This document shows positions 56,760-64,000 of a DNA stretch of 64,000 bases, one piece after another (the stretch's first letter is position 1; the number at the start of each line of letters is the position of its first letter). The notes under the pieces were generated by a model. That model worked only from the letters and a program-made list of their open reading frames with translations. It searched no databases and had not been told where the DNA came from. The position numbers and the translations under genes were made by a program. Origin of the DNA: JAOEGB01 sp041262585. GTDB taxonomy: Bacteria > Actinomycetota > Actinomycetes > Streptosporangiales > Streptosporangiaceae. Where the stretch lies: the NCBI RefSeq assembly GCF_041262585.1, contig NZ_JBGCBZ010000004.1, forward strand, positions 1 to 64,000, given 5' to 3'.

Positions 56760-58685
56760 TGCGAAGGCGAGGATCGCACTGGCAGCGAAGTCGTTCGCCG
56801 GCTCGACTGTCATCCACGCACCGCTGAAGTCGACGAATCGCGAGTTCCGGTTTCCGGTTCCGCTCGGGGCCTGGTACTTCTCGAACCTGTCGATCTTGTC
56901 GGCCGGGCACGGGTTGGCCTGGCCCTCATACCAGTCGAGATTCTGCTCCCGGGACGCGTTGTAGCTGTTGGGCCCGTTCACGACGGCGCCGCGCAGGATC
57001 TTCTTGTAGCCGTCCCCGGCGAGGTTGGCGACCTGGTGGTGCGGGCAGCGCGGGAACTCGCTCCCAGCCCCGATGACGAACGAGAGGCCCCAGGCGTTGG
57101 CGCCGAGGTTCCAGTCGCGGGCGGCGGTCGCGAGCGCGTCATAGCCGCGGTCGCCGCTCAGCGAGGAGTACAGCCGCGCCGTCGCCGCGACGCCGAAAGT
57201 GTTGGACACCACGTCGTAGTTGGAGTAGTTGCCCGCGGCCCGGAACGGGTCGGCGTTCGACCTTTTGAACGCCGGGTCCAGGCCCTTCGTCTTGATGTGG
57301 TTCAGCAACTCGGCCTGGGAGACGCGCAACCCGTCGATCGGGCCGTACGCTCGGACTGCCTTGACCAGCTCGGCGTCGGCGAACGATGACGTCTCATAGA
57401 GGTTGAGGACGCCGCCGCCCCCGGCGTCGATGTGGTCCTTGGCGTACCCCGCCGCGGCCCGCAACCAGTCGCCGGCCCTGGCGTCGCCGAGCATCCGCCC
57501 CGCGACGGCCAGCTCCGTGGCGCCGAGCGTCATGTCGTCACGCCAGCTGCTCTCGCCGTAGTAGTCGTGCGGAACGGTGGTGACCAGCGTTCCCGGGCTG
57601 GTGGTCTTGGCCAGTGCGAGCACGTCCGCGGCCTTGCCCAGCCACTGCCGCGCCTTGGCCTCGTCGTGCGCGGCCTCGGCCTGGGCCGCCATCGCGAACG
57701 TCGCCGCGACCCGTCCGGCGAGGTTCGGGCTGATGGGCTCGCCAGGCGGCGCGGCGCGGAAGACGGGCCGGTACTTCAGGAAGTAGCCGGCGTCGCCGGG
57801 CTTGACCTGCAGCGCGTCGTCCCGCTCCGGCAGGCGCCACACGTCGTGGTCGCCGGTGGCCACACCCTCGAGCCCGTCGCCGATGCCCACCTGGATGTAG
57901 AGGGTCTTGGACTTCCCGTCCCACATCTTGTCCAGCCAGGAGAGCCCGTGGTCGATCTCGCCGGCCAGCGTCTTGTCGGGTCGGTTCAGGTTGCTCTGCG
58001 CCGCCATCATCATCGGCAGCGCGTAGCTGGTGGTCTCGACGAACTTCAGGAAGTCGCCGGCGTCGAACCAGCCTCCTGCGACGTCGACCGTGGGCGCCCC
58101 CGGGATCGCCACCGGAGCGTGATTCATGCTGTCATCGCTGTACAGCCCGGCGCTCTCGTACACCGTCGCCTTGGCGTCGGTCAGATGCGAAGGCCTGCGG
58201 TGCAGTTTCCCGTTGACTGTGTCCGCGCCGTCTCGCTGCGTCTGGAAGAAAGTGGCCACGTCCCCGACGAGGCCGCCGAACAGATCCGCGGAGTCACCGA
58301 TCCGGAAGGCGGGCGAGACGGGCCGTACTGCACCGGTGTTCACCTGGACGCGGAACTCACCCGACTGCCGGAAGGCGGTGAAGTCCAGCTCGTGCACGTA
58401 CGGGAAGGTGGCGTTCCACCGGCCGAGGTTGGGGCCGACCGTACCGGTGAAAGCGGACTTCCCGGACTTCCCGATCACCGAAAAGGACGCCTGGGAGAGG
58501 TCGACATCGGACATCACGTAGGCGCGCTTGGCTTCTTGGGTGCCGTATCCAACCTGGTCGACACGCACATCCCCGTGCTCCTTGACGGGGGCTCCCGCCG
58601 CGGTCGAGGCGGTGGTCACAATGCCGGCCATGGCGATGGCCGCGGCGCACACCGTCGCCAAGGACCGGGAAACCGCGGCACCCAT
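56742..58685 (-). CDS. Secreted GH9 cellulase / endoglucanase
   Basis: The 647-residue protein has a Sec signal peptide (SLATVCAAAIAMAGIVTTAS, cleavage near TAAGA), an N-terminal Ig-like CelD_N domain (VRVDQVGYGTQEAKRAYVMS), then the GH9 alpha6/alpha6 barrel: VAGGWFDAGDFLKFVETTSY (DAGD, catalytic base), the PHHQ motif (RCPHHQ) and DFSGAWMTVEPANDFAASAI with the catalytic Glu. No cellulose-binding module is seen. ATG 58685 has GGGGG upstream. It likely degrades cellulose or glucan outside the cell. The upstream sequence TTAGTAAACCTTCCTTA (58698-58714) may be an operator. Confidence 0.93.
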   Translation of the reverse strand: MGAAVSRSLATVCAAAIAMAGIVTTASTAAGAPVKEHGDVRVDQVGYGTQEAKRAYVMSDVDLSQASFSVIGKSGKSAFTGTVGPNLGRWNATFPYVHELDFTAFRQSGEFRVQVNTGAVRPVSPAFRIGDSADLFGGLVGDVATFFQTQRDGADTVNGKLHRRPSHLTDAKATVYESAGLYSDDSMNHAPVAIPGAPTVDVAGGWFDAGDFLKFVETTSYALPMMMAAQSNLNRPDKTLAGEIDHGLSWLDKMWDGKSKTLYIQVGIGDGLEGVATGDHDVWRLPERDDALQVKPGDAGYFLKYRPVFRAAPPGEPISPNLAGRVAATFAMAAQAEAAHDEAKARQWLGKAADVLALAKTTSPGTLVTTVPHDYYGESSWRDDMTLGATELAVAGRMLGDARAGDWLRAAAGYAKDHIDAGGGGVLNLYETSSFADAELVKAVRAYGPIDGLRVSQAELLNHIKTKGLDPAFKRSNADPFRAAGNYSNYDVVSNTFGVAATARLYSSLSGDRGYDALATAARDWNLGANAWGLSFVIGAGSEFPRCPHHQVANLAGDGYKKILRGAVVNGPNSYNASREQNLDWYEGQANPCPADKIDRFEKYQAPSGTGNRNSRFVDFSGAWMTVEPANDFAASAILAFALAARS

Positions 58686-58800
58686 GGAACCCCCACTGAT
58701 TGTTAGTAAACCTTCCTTACATATTTTTGGCAGCGTAGGCGCGCCATGGAGGGGCGTCAAGGGTCGGACCCGTCCCCTGCCCCTCCCCCTGCACAAAACT

Positions 58801-58834
58801 GTTCAATACTGCTATTAAAGATGCAGAAATGAAC
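58801..58834 (+). promoter_or_regulatory. Interrupted dyad upstream of the sugar operon
   Basis: GTTCA (58801-58805) and CTGC (58809-58812) pair with GCAG (58823-58826) and TGAAC (58830-58834) around an AT-rich centre. It lies 21 bases before the SIS gene start and is the likely operator of a DeoR- or GntR-type regulator not encoded in the window. Confidence 0.5.
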
Positions 58835-58854
58835 TCTCCCTCCTGGAGGCGGCA

Positions 58855-59748
58855 ATGACGACCCACACCGAGGCTGAGATCGCCTCCCAGCCCGATTGCT
58901 GGCGCATGGCCCTCGCCCTCTCCACGCAGGCGCTCCCCTCCCCCGGCGAACGCGTCGCCGTGATCGGCTGCGGCACCTCGTGGTTCATCGCCCAGGCTTA
59001 CGCGACGCTCCGCGAGCAGGCCGGCCACGGCGAGACCGACGCCTTCCCCGCCTCGGAGACCCCCCTCCACCGTCCCTACGACCGCGTTCTCGCCCTGACC
59101 AGATCCGGCACCACCACGGAGGTCCTCGACGTCCTCCGCCGCGCCAAGGCGCGACCCGCCGCGGCCGCCGCGCCAAGGACGACCGCCATCACCGCGGACC
59201 CGGACACCCCCGTCACCGGCCTCGCCGACGAGGTCGTCGTCCTCGACTTCGCCGACGAGAAGTCGGTCGTGCAGACCCGGTTCGCCACGACCCAGCTCGC
59301 CCTCCTGCGCGCCCACCTGGGCGAAGACCTCACCCAGGCCATCACTGACGCCGAGCACGCGCTCACCGTTCCCATCCCCGCAGAACTGGTCGCCGCCGAA
59401 CAGCTCTCCTTCCTCGGCACCGGCTGGACGTACGGCCTGGCCCGCGAGGCCGCGCTGAAGATGCGCGAAGCGTCACGCTCCTGGACCGAGGCGTACCTCG
59501 CGATGGAGTACCGCCACGGCCCGATCAGCATCGCCGGGCCCAACCGAATCACCTGGATGCTCGGCACCGCCCCCGACGGGCTGCGCGACCAGGTCGAAGC
59601 CACCGGCGGCACGCTCCTGGAAACCACCCTCGACCCGATGGCCGAGCTCATCCGGATCCAACGCCTGGCGGTCGCCCGCGCCCACGCCGGCGGCCTCGAC
59701 CCGGACCAGCCTCTTCACCTGACCAGATCCGTCATCCTCCCCGCGTGA
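58855..59748 (+). CDS. SIS-domain sugar isomerase / amino-sugar deaminase
   Basis: The 297-residue protein carries two SIS domains: VAVIGCGTSWFIAQAYATLR with VLALTRSGTTTEVLDVL in the first (SGTT phosphosugar loop), and LSFLGTGWTYGLAREAALKM, EYRHGPISIAGPN in the second. This is the AgaS/GlmS-C-like group that isomerises or deaminates amino-sugar phosphates. GGAGG precedes ATG 58855. With a kinase and a tagatose/fructose-bisphosphate-type aldolase downstream it fits a galactosamine or related amino-sugar catabolic operon. Confidence 0.88.
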   Translation: MTTHTEAEIASQPDCWRMALALSTQALPSPGERVAVIGCGTSWFIAQAYATLREQAGHGETDAFPASETPLHRPYDRVLALTRSGTTTEVLDVLRRAKARPAAAAAPRTTAITADPDTPVTGLADEVVVLDFADEKSVVQTRFATTQLALLRAHLGEDLTQAITDAEHALTVPIPAELVAAEQLSFLGTGWTYGLAREAALKMREASRSWTEAYLAMEYRHGPISIAGPNRITWMLGTAPDGLRDQVEATGGTLLETTLDPMAELIRIQRLAVARAHAGGLDPDQPLHLTRSVILPA

Positions 59749-59801
59749 CAGTCCGCGTGACAGCCCGCGTGACGACCTGCCTGACGACCTGCCTGACGCC
59801 C
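59742..59801 (+). repeat. Five tandem 12-bp imperfect repeats at a gene end
   Basis: Units of 12 bases (CGCGTGACAGTC, CGCGTGACAGCC, CGCGTGACGACC, TGCCTGACGACC, TGCCTGACGCCC) run from 59742. Each unit holds TGA, and the stop codon of the SIS gene is the TGA of unit one. A degenerate sixth unit may follow to 59814. Confidence 0.8.
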
Positions 59802-59923
59802 ACCCGCGTGACCCGCGCGGCGGACCCGCACGAGACAGCACACCTCGCCGTCCTCCGAACCGGCGCGACACGAAGGAACCCCGATGATGGACGCACCCCC
59901 CGTAGCCCTCCACGCCCGCTGAC

Positions 59924-60240
59924 ATGATCCTCACCGTCACACTCAACATCGCCCTCGACGTGACGTACCTGGTAGACGGCGTCGACTGGGACGGGGTTAA
60001 CCGCGTCCGCGCCGTCCACCGCCGCGCGGGCGGCAAGGGCGTCAACGTCGCCCGCGTGCTCGCCGCTCTCGGCCACGAGGTCCTCACCACGGGCCTCGCC
60101 GGAGGACCTACCGGCGACGCCGTGCTCGCCGATCTCGCCCTGGCGGGCATCGCCGCCGCCTTCGCGCCGATCGCCGCCGAGTCCCGCACCACGCTCGTGG
60201 TCTCCAACCCCGGAACCGGCCCCGCCGCACCGGCGCCGGG
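59924..60240 (+). pseudogene. PfkB-family sugar kinase, C-terminal two thirds missing
   Basis: From ATG 59924 (MILTVTLNIALDVTYLVDGV) the frame encodes the N-terminal domain of a 1-phosphofructokinase/tagatose-6-phosphate kinase: VRAVHRRAGGKGVNVARVLA (GGKG sugar-binding motif) and VLTTGLAGGPTGDAVLADLA. After TTLVVSNPGTG (about 60220) homology stops. The ATP site and catalytic GAGD near the C-terminus are absent, and the frame then runs through the aldolase gene in the wrong frame to 60586. About 190 codons seem to have been deleted. Confidence 0.75.
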
Positions 60241-60288
60241 CGGTACGGCCGGCGCGAACGCCCCATCCCCCGAACGGAGAAACCGCCC

Positions 60289-61113
60289 ATGCCCCTCGTC
60301 GGCATCGACGACATCACCCGGAACGCGCCCGCGGGTGTCGGCGCGTTCAACGTCATCCTGCTGGAGCACGCGGAGGCCATCGTCTCGGGGGCGGAGGCCG
60401 CCGGGGCTCCCGTGGTCCTGCAGATCAGCGAGAACGCCGTCAGGTACCACGGCGCGCTGGCGCCGATCGCGGCGGCCTCACTCGCGGTCGCCCAGGCCGC
60501 GGCCGTGCCCGTGGCCGTGCACCTCGACCACGCCACCGACCGCGCGCTGGTCGAGGAGGCCGTACGGCTGGGGCTGGGCTCGGTGATGTTCGACGCCTCC
60601 GCCCTCGACGACGCGGCCAACGTGGCGGCGACCGCCGACGTGGCCGCCTGGTGCCACGAACGCGGCGTCTGGGTGGAGGCCGAGCTGGGCGAGATCGGCG
60701 GCAAGGACGGAGTGCACGCGCCCGGCGTCCGGACCAGACCGCACGAGGCCGCCGGCTACGTCACGCGGACGGGCGTCGACGCCCTCGCGGTGGCCGTCGG
60801 CAGCTCCCACGCCATGACCACCAGAGACGCCGCCCTCGACCTCGCCCTGATCGCCGAAATCCACGCCGCCGTTCCCGTGCCGCTCGTGCTCCACGGCTCC
60901 TCCGGCGTCCCGGACGAGACCATCCGCGCCGCCGTACGGCACGGCATGAAGAAGATCAACATCGCCACCCACCTCAACAAGGCCTTCACCGACGCCGTCC
61001 GCGACTACCTCGCGGTGAACCCCTCCGCGGTGGACTCACGGACCTACGTCAGACACGGCCGAGACGCCGTCGCCCGCGAGGTCACCCACCTCTTGGGCGT
61101 CCTCGCGGGCTGA
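60289..61113 (+). CDS. Class II fructose/tagatose-bisphosphate aldolase (GatY/KbaY-like)
   Basis: The 274-residue class II aldolase has GAFNVILLEHAEAIVSGAEA, zinc ligand His in VAVHLDHATD, EAELGEIGGKDG, AVAVGSSHAM and PLVLHGSSGVPDETIRAAVR followed by GMKKINIATHLNKAF. This matches the zinc-dependent FBA/KbaY/GatY family, which cleaves ketose-1,6-bisphosphates to DHAP and glyceraldehyde-3-phosphate. GAACGGAGAAACCGCCC precedes the ATG. It is the last gene of the amino-sugar operon. Confidence 0.92.
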   Translation: MPLVGIDDITRNAPAGVGAFNVILLEHAEAIVSGAEAAGAPVVLQISENAVRYHGALAPIAAASLAVAQAAAVPVAVHLDHATDRALVEEAVRLGLGSVMFDASALDDAANVAATADVAAWCHERGVWVEAELGEIGGKDGVHAPGVRTRPHEAAGYVTRTGVDALAVAVGSSHAMTTRDAALDLALIAEIHAAVPVPLVLHGSSGVPDETIRAAVRHGMKKINIATHLNKAFTDAVRDYLAVNPSAVDSRTYVRHGRDAVAREVTHLLGVLAG

Positions 61114-61187
61114 CGACGGGAGCGCGTTTCGCGGACTGAGCGACCACCTGATCCACTACCGGGAGGCCGAGGCGGGCGGGCCGCTCG

Positions 61188-63041
61188 TCACGTCGCCGCC
61201 GACGCCGGCGACGAGACGCGCCGGAGGGCGCTGCGCCACCGGCCGAGCAGGAGCATCGCGAGGATCGCGATCGTGGTCATGGCCAGGCCGGCGCCGAGCA
61301 GCGCCCCGAGTCGTTGATCATGCTCACGTTCCGGAGCCCATGGCAGAGCGAGCCAGGCGTACCACCCTGGTCCCTGCAGTGGTCCTGCCATCAGAAGGAG
61401 CGCGATCCAGGCCTGCACGGCGATGGCGGCCACGAGCATCCTGGTGCGGATCACCGGCCCGATGGCCCGTGGGAGTGGGTCGACGCCCATGGCGACAGCG
61501 AGGAAGACGGCGGCGGATGCCACCACGAGGGTCTGGAGGGCGAGCCGTACGGCGAGGCTGGACTGGGCGAGCTCGAACAGGCCGGTGAGATACAGGGCCA
61601 GGTACGGCGCGGCGTAGAGGCCCAGCGCGACCCCGGGATGGGAGAGCGCGCGTCCGGCGGCGCTGTTGACCCGATCCCGCGCGAGCGGGTTGGCCTCCTG
61701 GTAGAGGGTCAGCGGAGCGCCGAGCACCAGGAGGGCGGGGCCGACGGCGCCCAGCAGCGCGTACTGCACCGCGTGGACGGAGAAGACGGCCGGCCCGTAG
61801 GCGCCGACCCCGCCGGCCAGGCCGTACAGGAGGACGAGGAGGCCCGCCAGCCAGGAGGCGGTCCTGCCGATGGGCCAGGCCTGTCCCCGCCGGGCGAGTC
61901 GCCGTGCTCCCGCGAGGTAGGCGACCGCCGCGCCGGCAAAGGCCAGCAGCACGATCGGATCGGGGCGTGTCTGGAAGACCAGGGCGCTCGGGGTGAGCGG
62001 GGGGACGGCGTAGCCGAGCACCTCGTGTTCGTGCAGTAGGCCCTCTCCTGGCTGAGGCGGGGCGGTGCGCGACAGCGCGACCGCCAGCCCGATCGTGGCG
62101 AGCATCACCGCGATCTCGCCGGTGGCGAGCCGGAGGAACGGCGTGCGGGTGGCGCGGGTCTCCAAAGCCGCGATCGTCGTACGGCGATGCCGCCGGCCGA
62201 ACCAGCCCAAGGCGATCAAGGCGATGACCTTGGCCAGCACGAGGATTCCGTACCGTGATTGCCAGGCCTGGGCCACAGAACCGACGCGGATCCACGCGTT
62301 GATCGTGCCCGAGACGCCGACGGCGACGAAGCAGCACAGCGCGAGGGTGCTGAACCGTCGCACCGCCAAGACGAGATCGGCGGATCCGCGCAGGACGGTC
62401 ACGAGCCCGAACAGCCCGCCGACCCAGACCGTGACGGCCGCGATGTGCAGCATCAGGCTGGAGATCGCGAGGTTGTGGTCCGCGGCCGATGCCGAATGCC
62501 CGACGTATGCGGGCGGCAGCACAGCGAAGATCGCCACGCCGAGCAGGAGCGCGCGCCCCCAGGCTCCGAGCGGCAGGAATGCTCCGATCGCGATGATCAG
62601 GGCCAGCAGGGTGACCAGCACGAACGCCTGGCCCTGCGGGATGTAGAAGAGGAAGGTGGGCAGCACCCCGGATCGCAGTGCCTCACCTATGGGCAGCCCG
62701 AGGAAGTCCGACAGGGTCAAGATCAGCGTGAGGGCCGCGCTCACCGCCCAGCCGAGCGCCCAGCGCCCGGCGGACCGGGTGATCGCCGCCGGTGAGCCGG
62801 TGCCGCGTGCGAGCGCCACGGCCGCCAGCAATGTTCCGGCGGTGCCCACCGCGCAGATGTCGTGGACGAGCCGGATGAGGGGAAGGCCGAAGGTCGTCAG
62901 TGTGCCCGGCGAGGGCAGCCCTTCGATGGTCGGCCTCGGCCGGCCGCCGCCGAACCACAGCGCGAGCAGCAGTACGGCCAATGCCGCAGCGAGGATGCCG
63001 GCGACGGCGAGCGCGCCCTGACGTCGGTTCGGATATCTCAT
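61188..63041 (-). CDS. CopD-CtaG fusion, copper transport / oxidase assembly membrane protein
   Basis: The 617-residue protein has about 15 predicted helices. The first half is CopD-like (VHDICAVGTAGTLLAAVALA, AYVGHSASAADHNLAISSLM, LHIAAVTVWVGGLFGLVTVL, with conserved His). The second half is a CtaG/caa3 assembly domain (VFSVHAVQYALLGAVGPALL, VLGAPLTLYQEANP, DPLPRAIGP). Such fusions import copper for cytochrome oxidase. ATG 63041 follows GAGGAATCC. It is divergent from a membrane protein gene and a YcnI-like gene, a common actinomycete copper locus. Confidence 0.92.
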   Translation of the reverse strand: MRYPNRRQGALAVAGILAAALAVLLLALWFGGGRPRPTIEGLPSPGTLTTFGLPLIRLVHDICAVGTAGTLLAAVALARGTGSPAAITRSAGRWALGWAVSAALTLILTLSDFLGLPIGEALRSGVLPTFLFYIPQGQAFVLVTLLALIIAIGAFLPLGAWGRALLLGVAIFAVLPPAYVGHSASAADHNLAISSLMLHIAAVTVWVGGLFGLVTVLRGSADLVLAVRRFSTLALCCFVAVGVSGTINAWIRVGSVAQAWQSRYGILVLAKVIALIALGWFGRRHRRTTIAALETRATRTPFLRLATGEIAVMLATIGLAVALSRTAPPQPGEGLLHEHEVLGYAVPPLTPSALVFQTRPDPIVLLAFAGAAVAYLAGARRLARRGQAWPIGRTASWLAGLLVLLYGLAGGVGAYGPAVFSVHAVQYALLGAVGPALLVLGAPLTLYQEANPLARDRVNSAAGRALSHPGVALGLYAAPYLALYLTGLFELAQSSLAVRLALQTLVVASAAVFLAVAMGVDPLPRAIGPVIRTRMLVAAIAVQAWIALLLMAGPLQGPGWYAWLALPWAPEREHDQRLGALLGAGLAMTTIAILAMLLLGRWRSALRRVSSPASAAT

Positions 63042-63280
63042 CGTCGGATTCCTCGTATCAGGACCGACCCGCCGCGGTGATCCACCTGTTTTCCCGAGTA
63101 TGTCCGCAAGCCGCGCCGGGGACGAGGCAAACGCGGAAGACAACGACCGCATGTTGCTCGAAACAGCGAATACGCAAAGCGCGGAGGTCGCCTGATATCC
63201 GCGCGCAATCACGAGCGGCGGGTCGCTGTTCCAGCCTCGCCGGAGATATCGAGGGCTTTATCGGATAATCTTCTGGCGTC

Positions 63281-63841
63281 ATGCGCGCCAATCTGCCCTT
63301 ACGGCTCGCGCGGTCGGCTGCCTTCGCTGTCGTCTGCGTGCTCCTTGCCGTCGGCGCGCACAGGTTCGCCGGAGGCGCCGGCCCGGCACCGCAGATCATC
63401 CTGTGGGGTGGGCTGGTCGTCATGGCGGTCTCGGCGTCACTGGCCGGACGCGAGCGGTCGCCTTCGACCGTCATCGGTCTGCTCCTCGCGGCGCAGGTGT
63501 TCCTGCACGAACTGTTCGGACCGGCCGTCACCCCTGTGGGAGGACCGCACGGGCACCGCTTGAGCGTGAGCCTGGGCATGCTCATCGCCCACCTCACCGC
63601 CGCTCTGATCACCGGCTGGTGGCTGGCCCGGGGCGAAGCGGCGCTGTGGGGCATCCTCCACAGGCTCGGGGCGGGCGCGATCCGATGGCTGGGTCTCCTG
63701 CTCGCCGTCCTTCAGGCCGATCTGGCCGGAGCGTCGGGCCCGCTCGTCGTGGGGTTCGAACGTGTCGAAAGGCCGCGGCAGGGCCGGGTCCTGCGGCACT
63801 CGGTCATCAGGCGCGGGCCGCCGGTTCTCACCGTCTTCTGA
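63281..63841 (+). CDS. Small membrane protein of a copper locus
   Basis: The 186-residue protein has four predicted membrane helices (AAFAVVCVLLAVGAHRFAGG, IILWGGLVVMAVSASLAG, VIGLLLAAQVFLHELFGPA, LGMLIAHLTAALITGWWLAR) and a polar C-terminal tail of ~50 residues. One helix carries FLHELF and a loop has GGPHGHRLS, giving several His that could bind copper. No named domain is recognised. It lies directly upstream of the YcnI-like gene, as in many actinomycete copper-acquisition loci. Confidence 0.75.
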   Translation: MRANLPLRLARSAAFAVVCVLLAVGAHRFAGGAGPAPQIILWGGLVVMAVSASLAGRERSPSTVIGLLLAAQVFLHELFGPAVTPVGGPHGHRLSVSLGMLIAHLTAALITGWWLARGEAALWGILHRLGAGAIRWLGLLLAVLQADLAGASGPLVVGFERVERPRQGRVLRHSVIRRGPPVLTVF

Positions 63842-63874
63842 GCTCTCGCGCGAGCGGATGCGTATCCGCGGTCG

Positions 63875-63894
63875 GGCCGGCTTTCGCGCCGGCC
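63875..63894 (+). terminator. Hairpin between membrane protein and YcnI-like gene
   Basis: GGCCGGC (63875-63881) pairs with GCCGGCC (63888-63894) around TTTCGC, 34 bases after the stop. It may attenuate rather than stop transcription into the next gene. Confidence 0.45.
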
Positions 63895-63953
63895 GTGTCA
63901 GCTGTACGGCTCGCGCATTTTCGGCATTCACGTAGACGACTGGAGAATCCCTC

Positions 63954-64000
63954 ATGGCACTGACCGCCATCACGCGTCGCGCCGCGGCCATCACAGCCGG
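63954..64000 (+). CDS. Start of a YcnI-like (DUF1775) protein, cut by the window end
   Basis: Only MALTAITRRAAAITA is encoded before the window ends, after a GGAGAATCCCTC ribosome site. The sequence looks like the n-region of a signal peptide. The assignment to YcnI rests on position: CopD-CtaG and a four-helix membrane protein next to a secreted DUF1775 protein is a frequent actinomycete order. Confidence 0.5.
   Translation, partial: MALTAITRRAAAITA

Noticed and set aside
57432..58706. A 424-codon plus-strand frame
   Set aside because: It is antisense to the GH9 cellulase gene, and its composition is that of a mirror frame.
60240..60586. C-terminal part of the kinase frame
   Set aside because: From about 60240 the frame is only the out-of-frame reading of the aldolase gene, rich in Arg and Ser, and is not kinase.

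Overview
The window is high-GC (about 70%) DNA with GTG and TTG starts, many four-base stop/start overlaps, SARP/AfsR, LuxR and ECF41 regulators and secondary-metabolism genes. This points to a filamentous actinomycete (Streptosporangiales/Streptomycetales type). No rRNA, tRNA or CRISPR array was seen.

Layout. (1) 1-9.5 kb: the 3' part of a SARP activator, then a mobile-element graveyard. It holds an intact IS1380-type element (757-2420), two nested IS3 copies, a cold-shock gene with a MerR-like partner, an rve-type IS (5800-7037), relics of a Tn3 transposase, a tyrosine recombinase, a serine resolvase and another rve transposase, and one intact HAD phosphatase. (2) 9.5-14.5 kb: a DrrAB-type drug exporter facing a 1036-residue AfsR-like ATPase regulator. 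(3) 14.7-25.4 kb: single accessory genes (SRPBCC protein, two MFS exporters, MerR, ECF41 sigma factor with its FAD oxidoreductase partner, GlxA/AraC regulator) among ISL3, IS5 and rve relics. (4) 25.4-34.2 kb: a TetR gene facing a DUF4386 membrane protein with two matching operators between them, then a large LuxR ATPase regulator, two alpha/beta hydrolases and an acyl-CoA ligase.

(5) 34.4-45.8 kb: the most unusual region, apparently an undescribed biosynthetic operon. A possible 41-residue peptide gene overlaps a P-loop kinase gene. A tightly coupled chain follows: GH3 acyl-amide synthetase, LCMT-type methyltransferase, FAD monooxygenase, a 371-residue ArgRS-like catalytic domain without tRNA-binding domains, a protein of unknown family, a LysR effector domain without HTH, and a hydrolase-methyltransferase fusion. 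A MarR regulator and a sulfotransferase lie on the opposite strand at its end. The mix suggests amide or peptide assembly with tailoring by methylation, oxidation and sulfation. No known product is recognised.

(6) 45.8-64 kb: more ordinary metabolism. It holds an IS1380 end relic, a Nudix hydrolase, an 1819-residue single-chain acyl-CoA carboxylase, a molybdate operon (TOBE regulator, modA, modB, modC and a small ORF), a secreted GH9 cellulase, an amino-sugar operon (SIS isomerase, truncated PfkB kinase, class II aldolase), a CopD-CtaG fusion, a small membrane protein and the first codons of a YcnI-like gene at the right edge.
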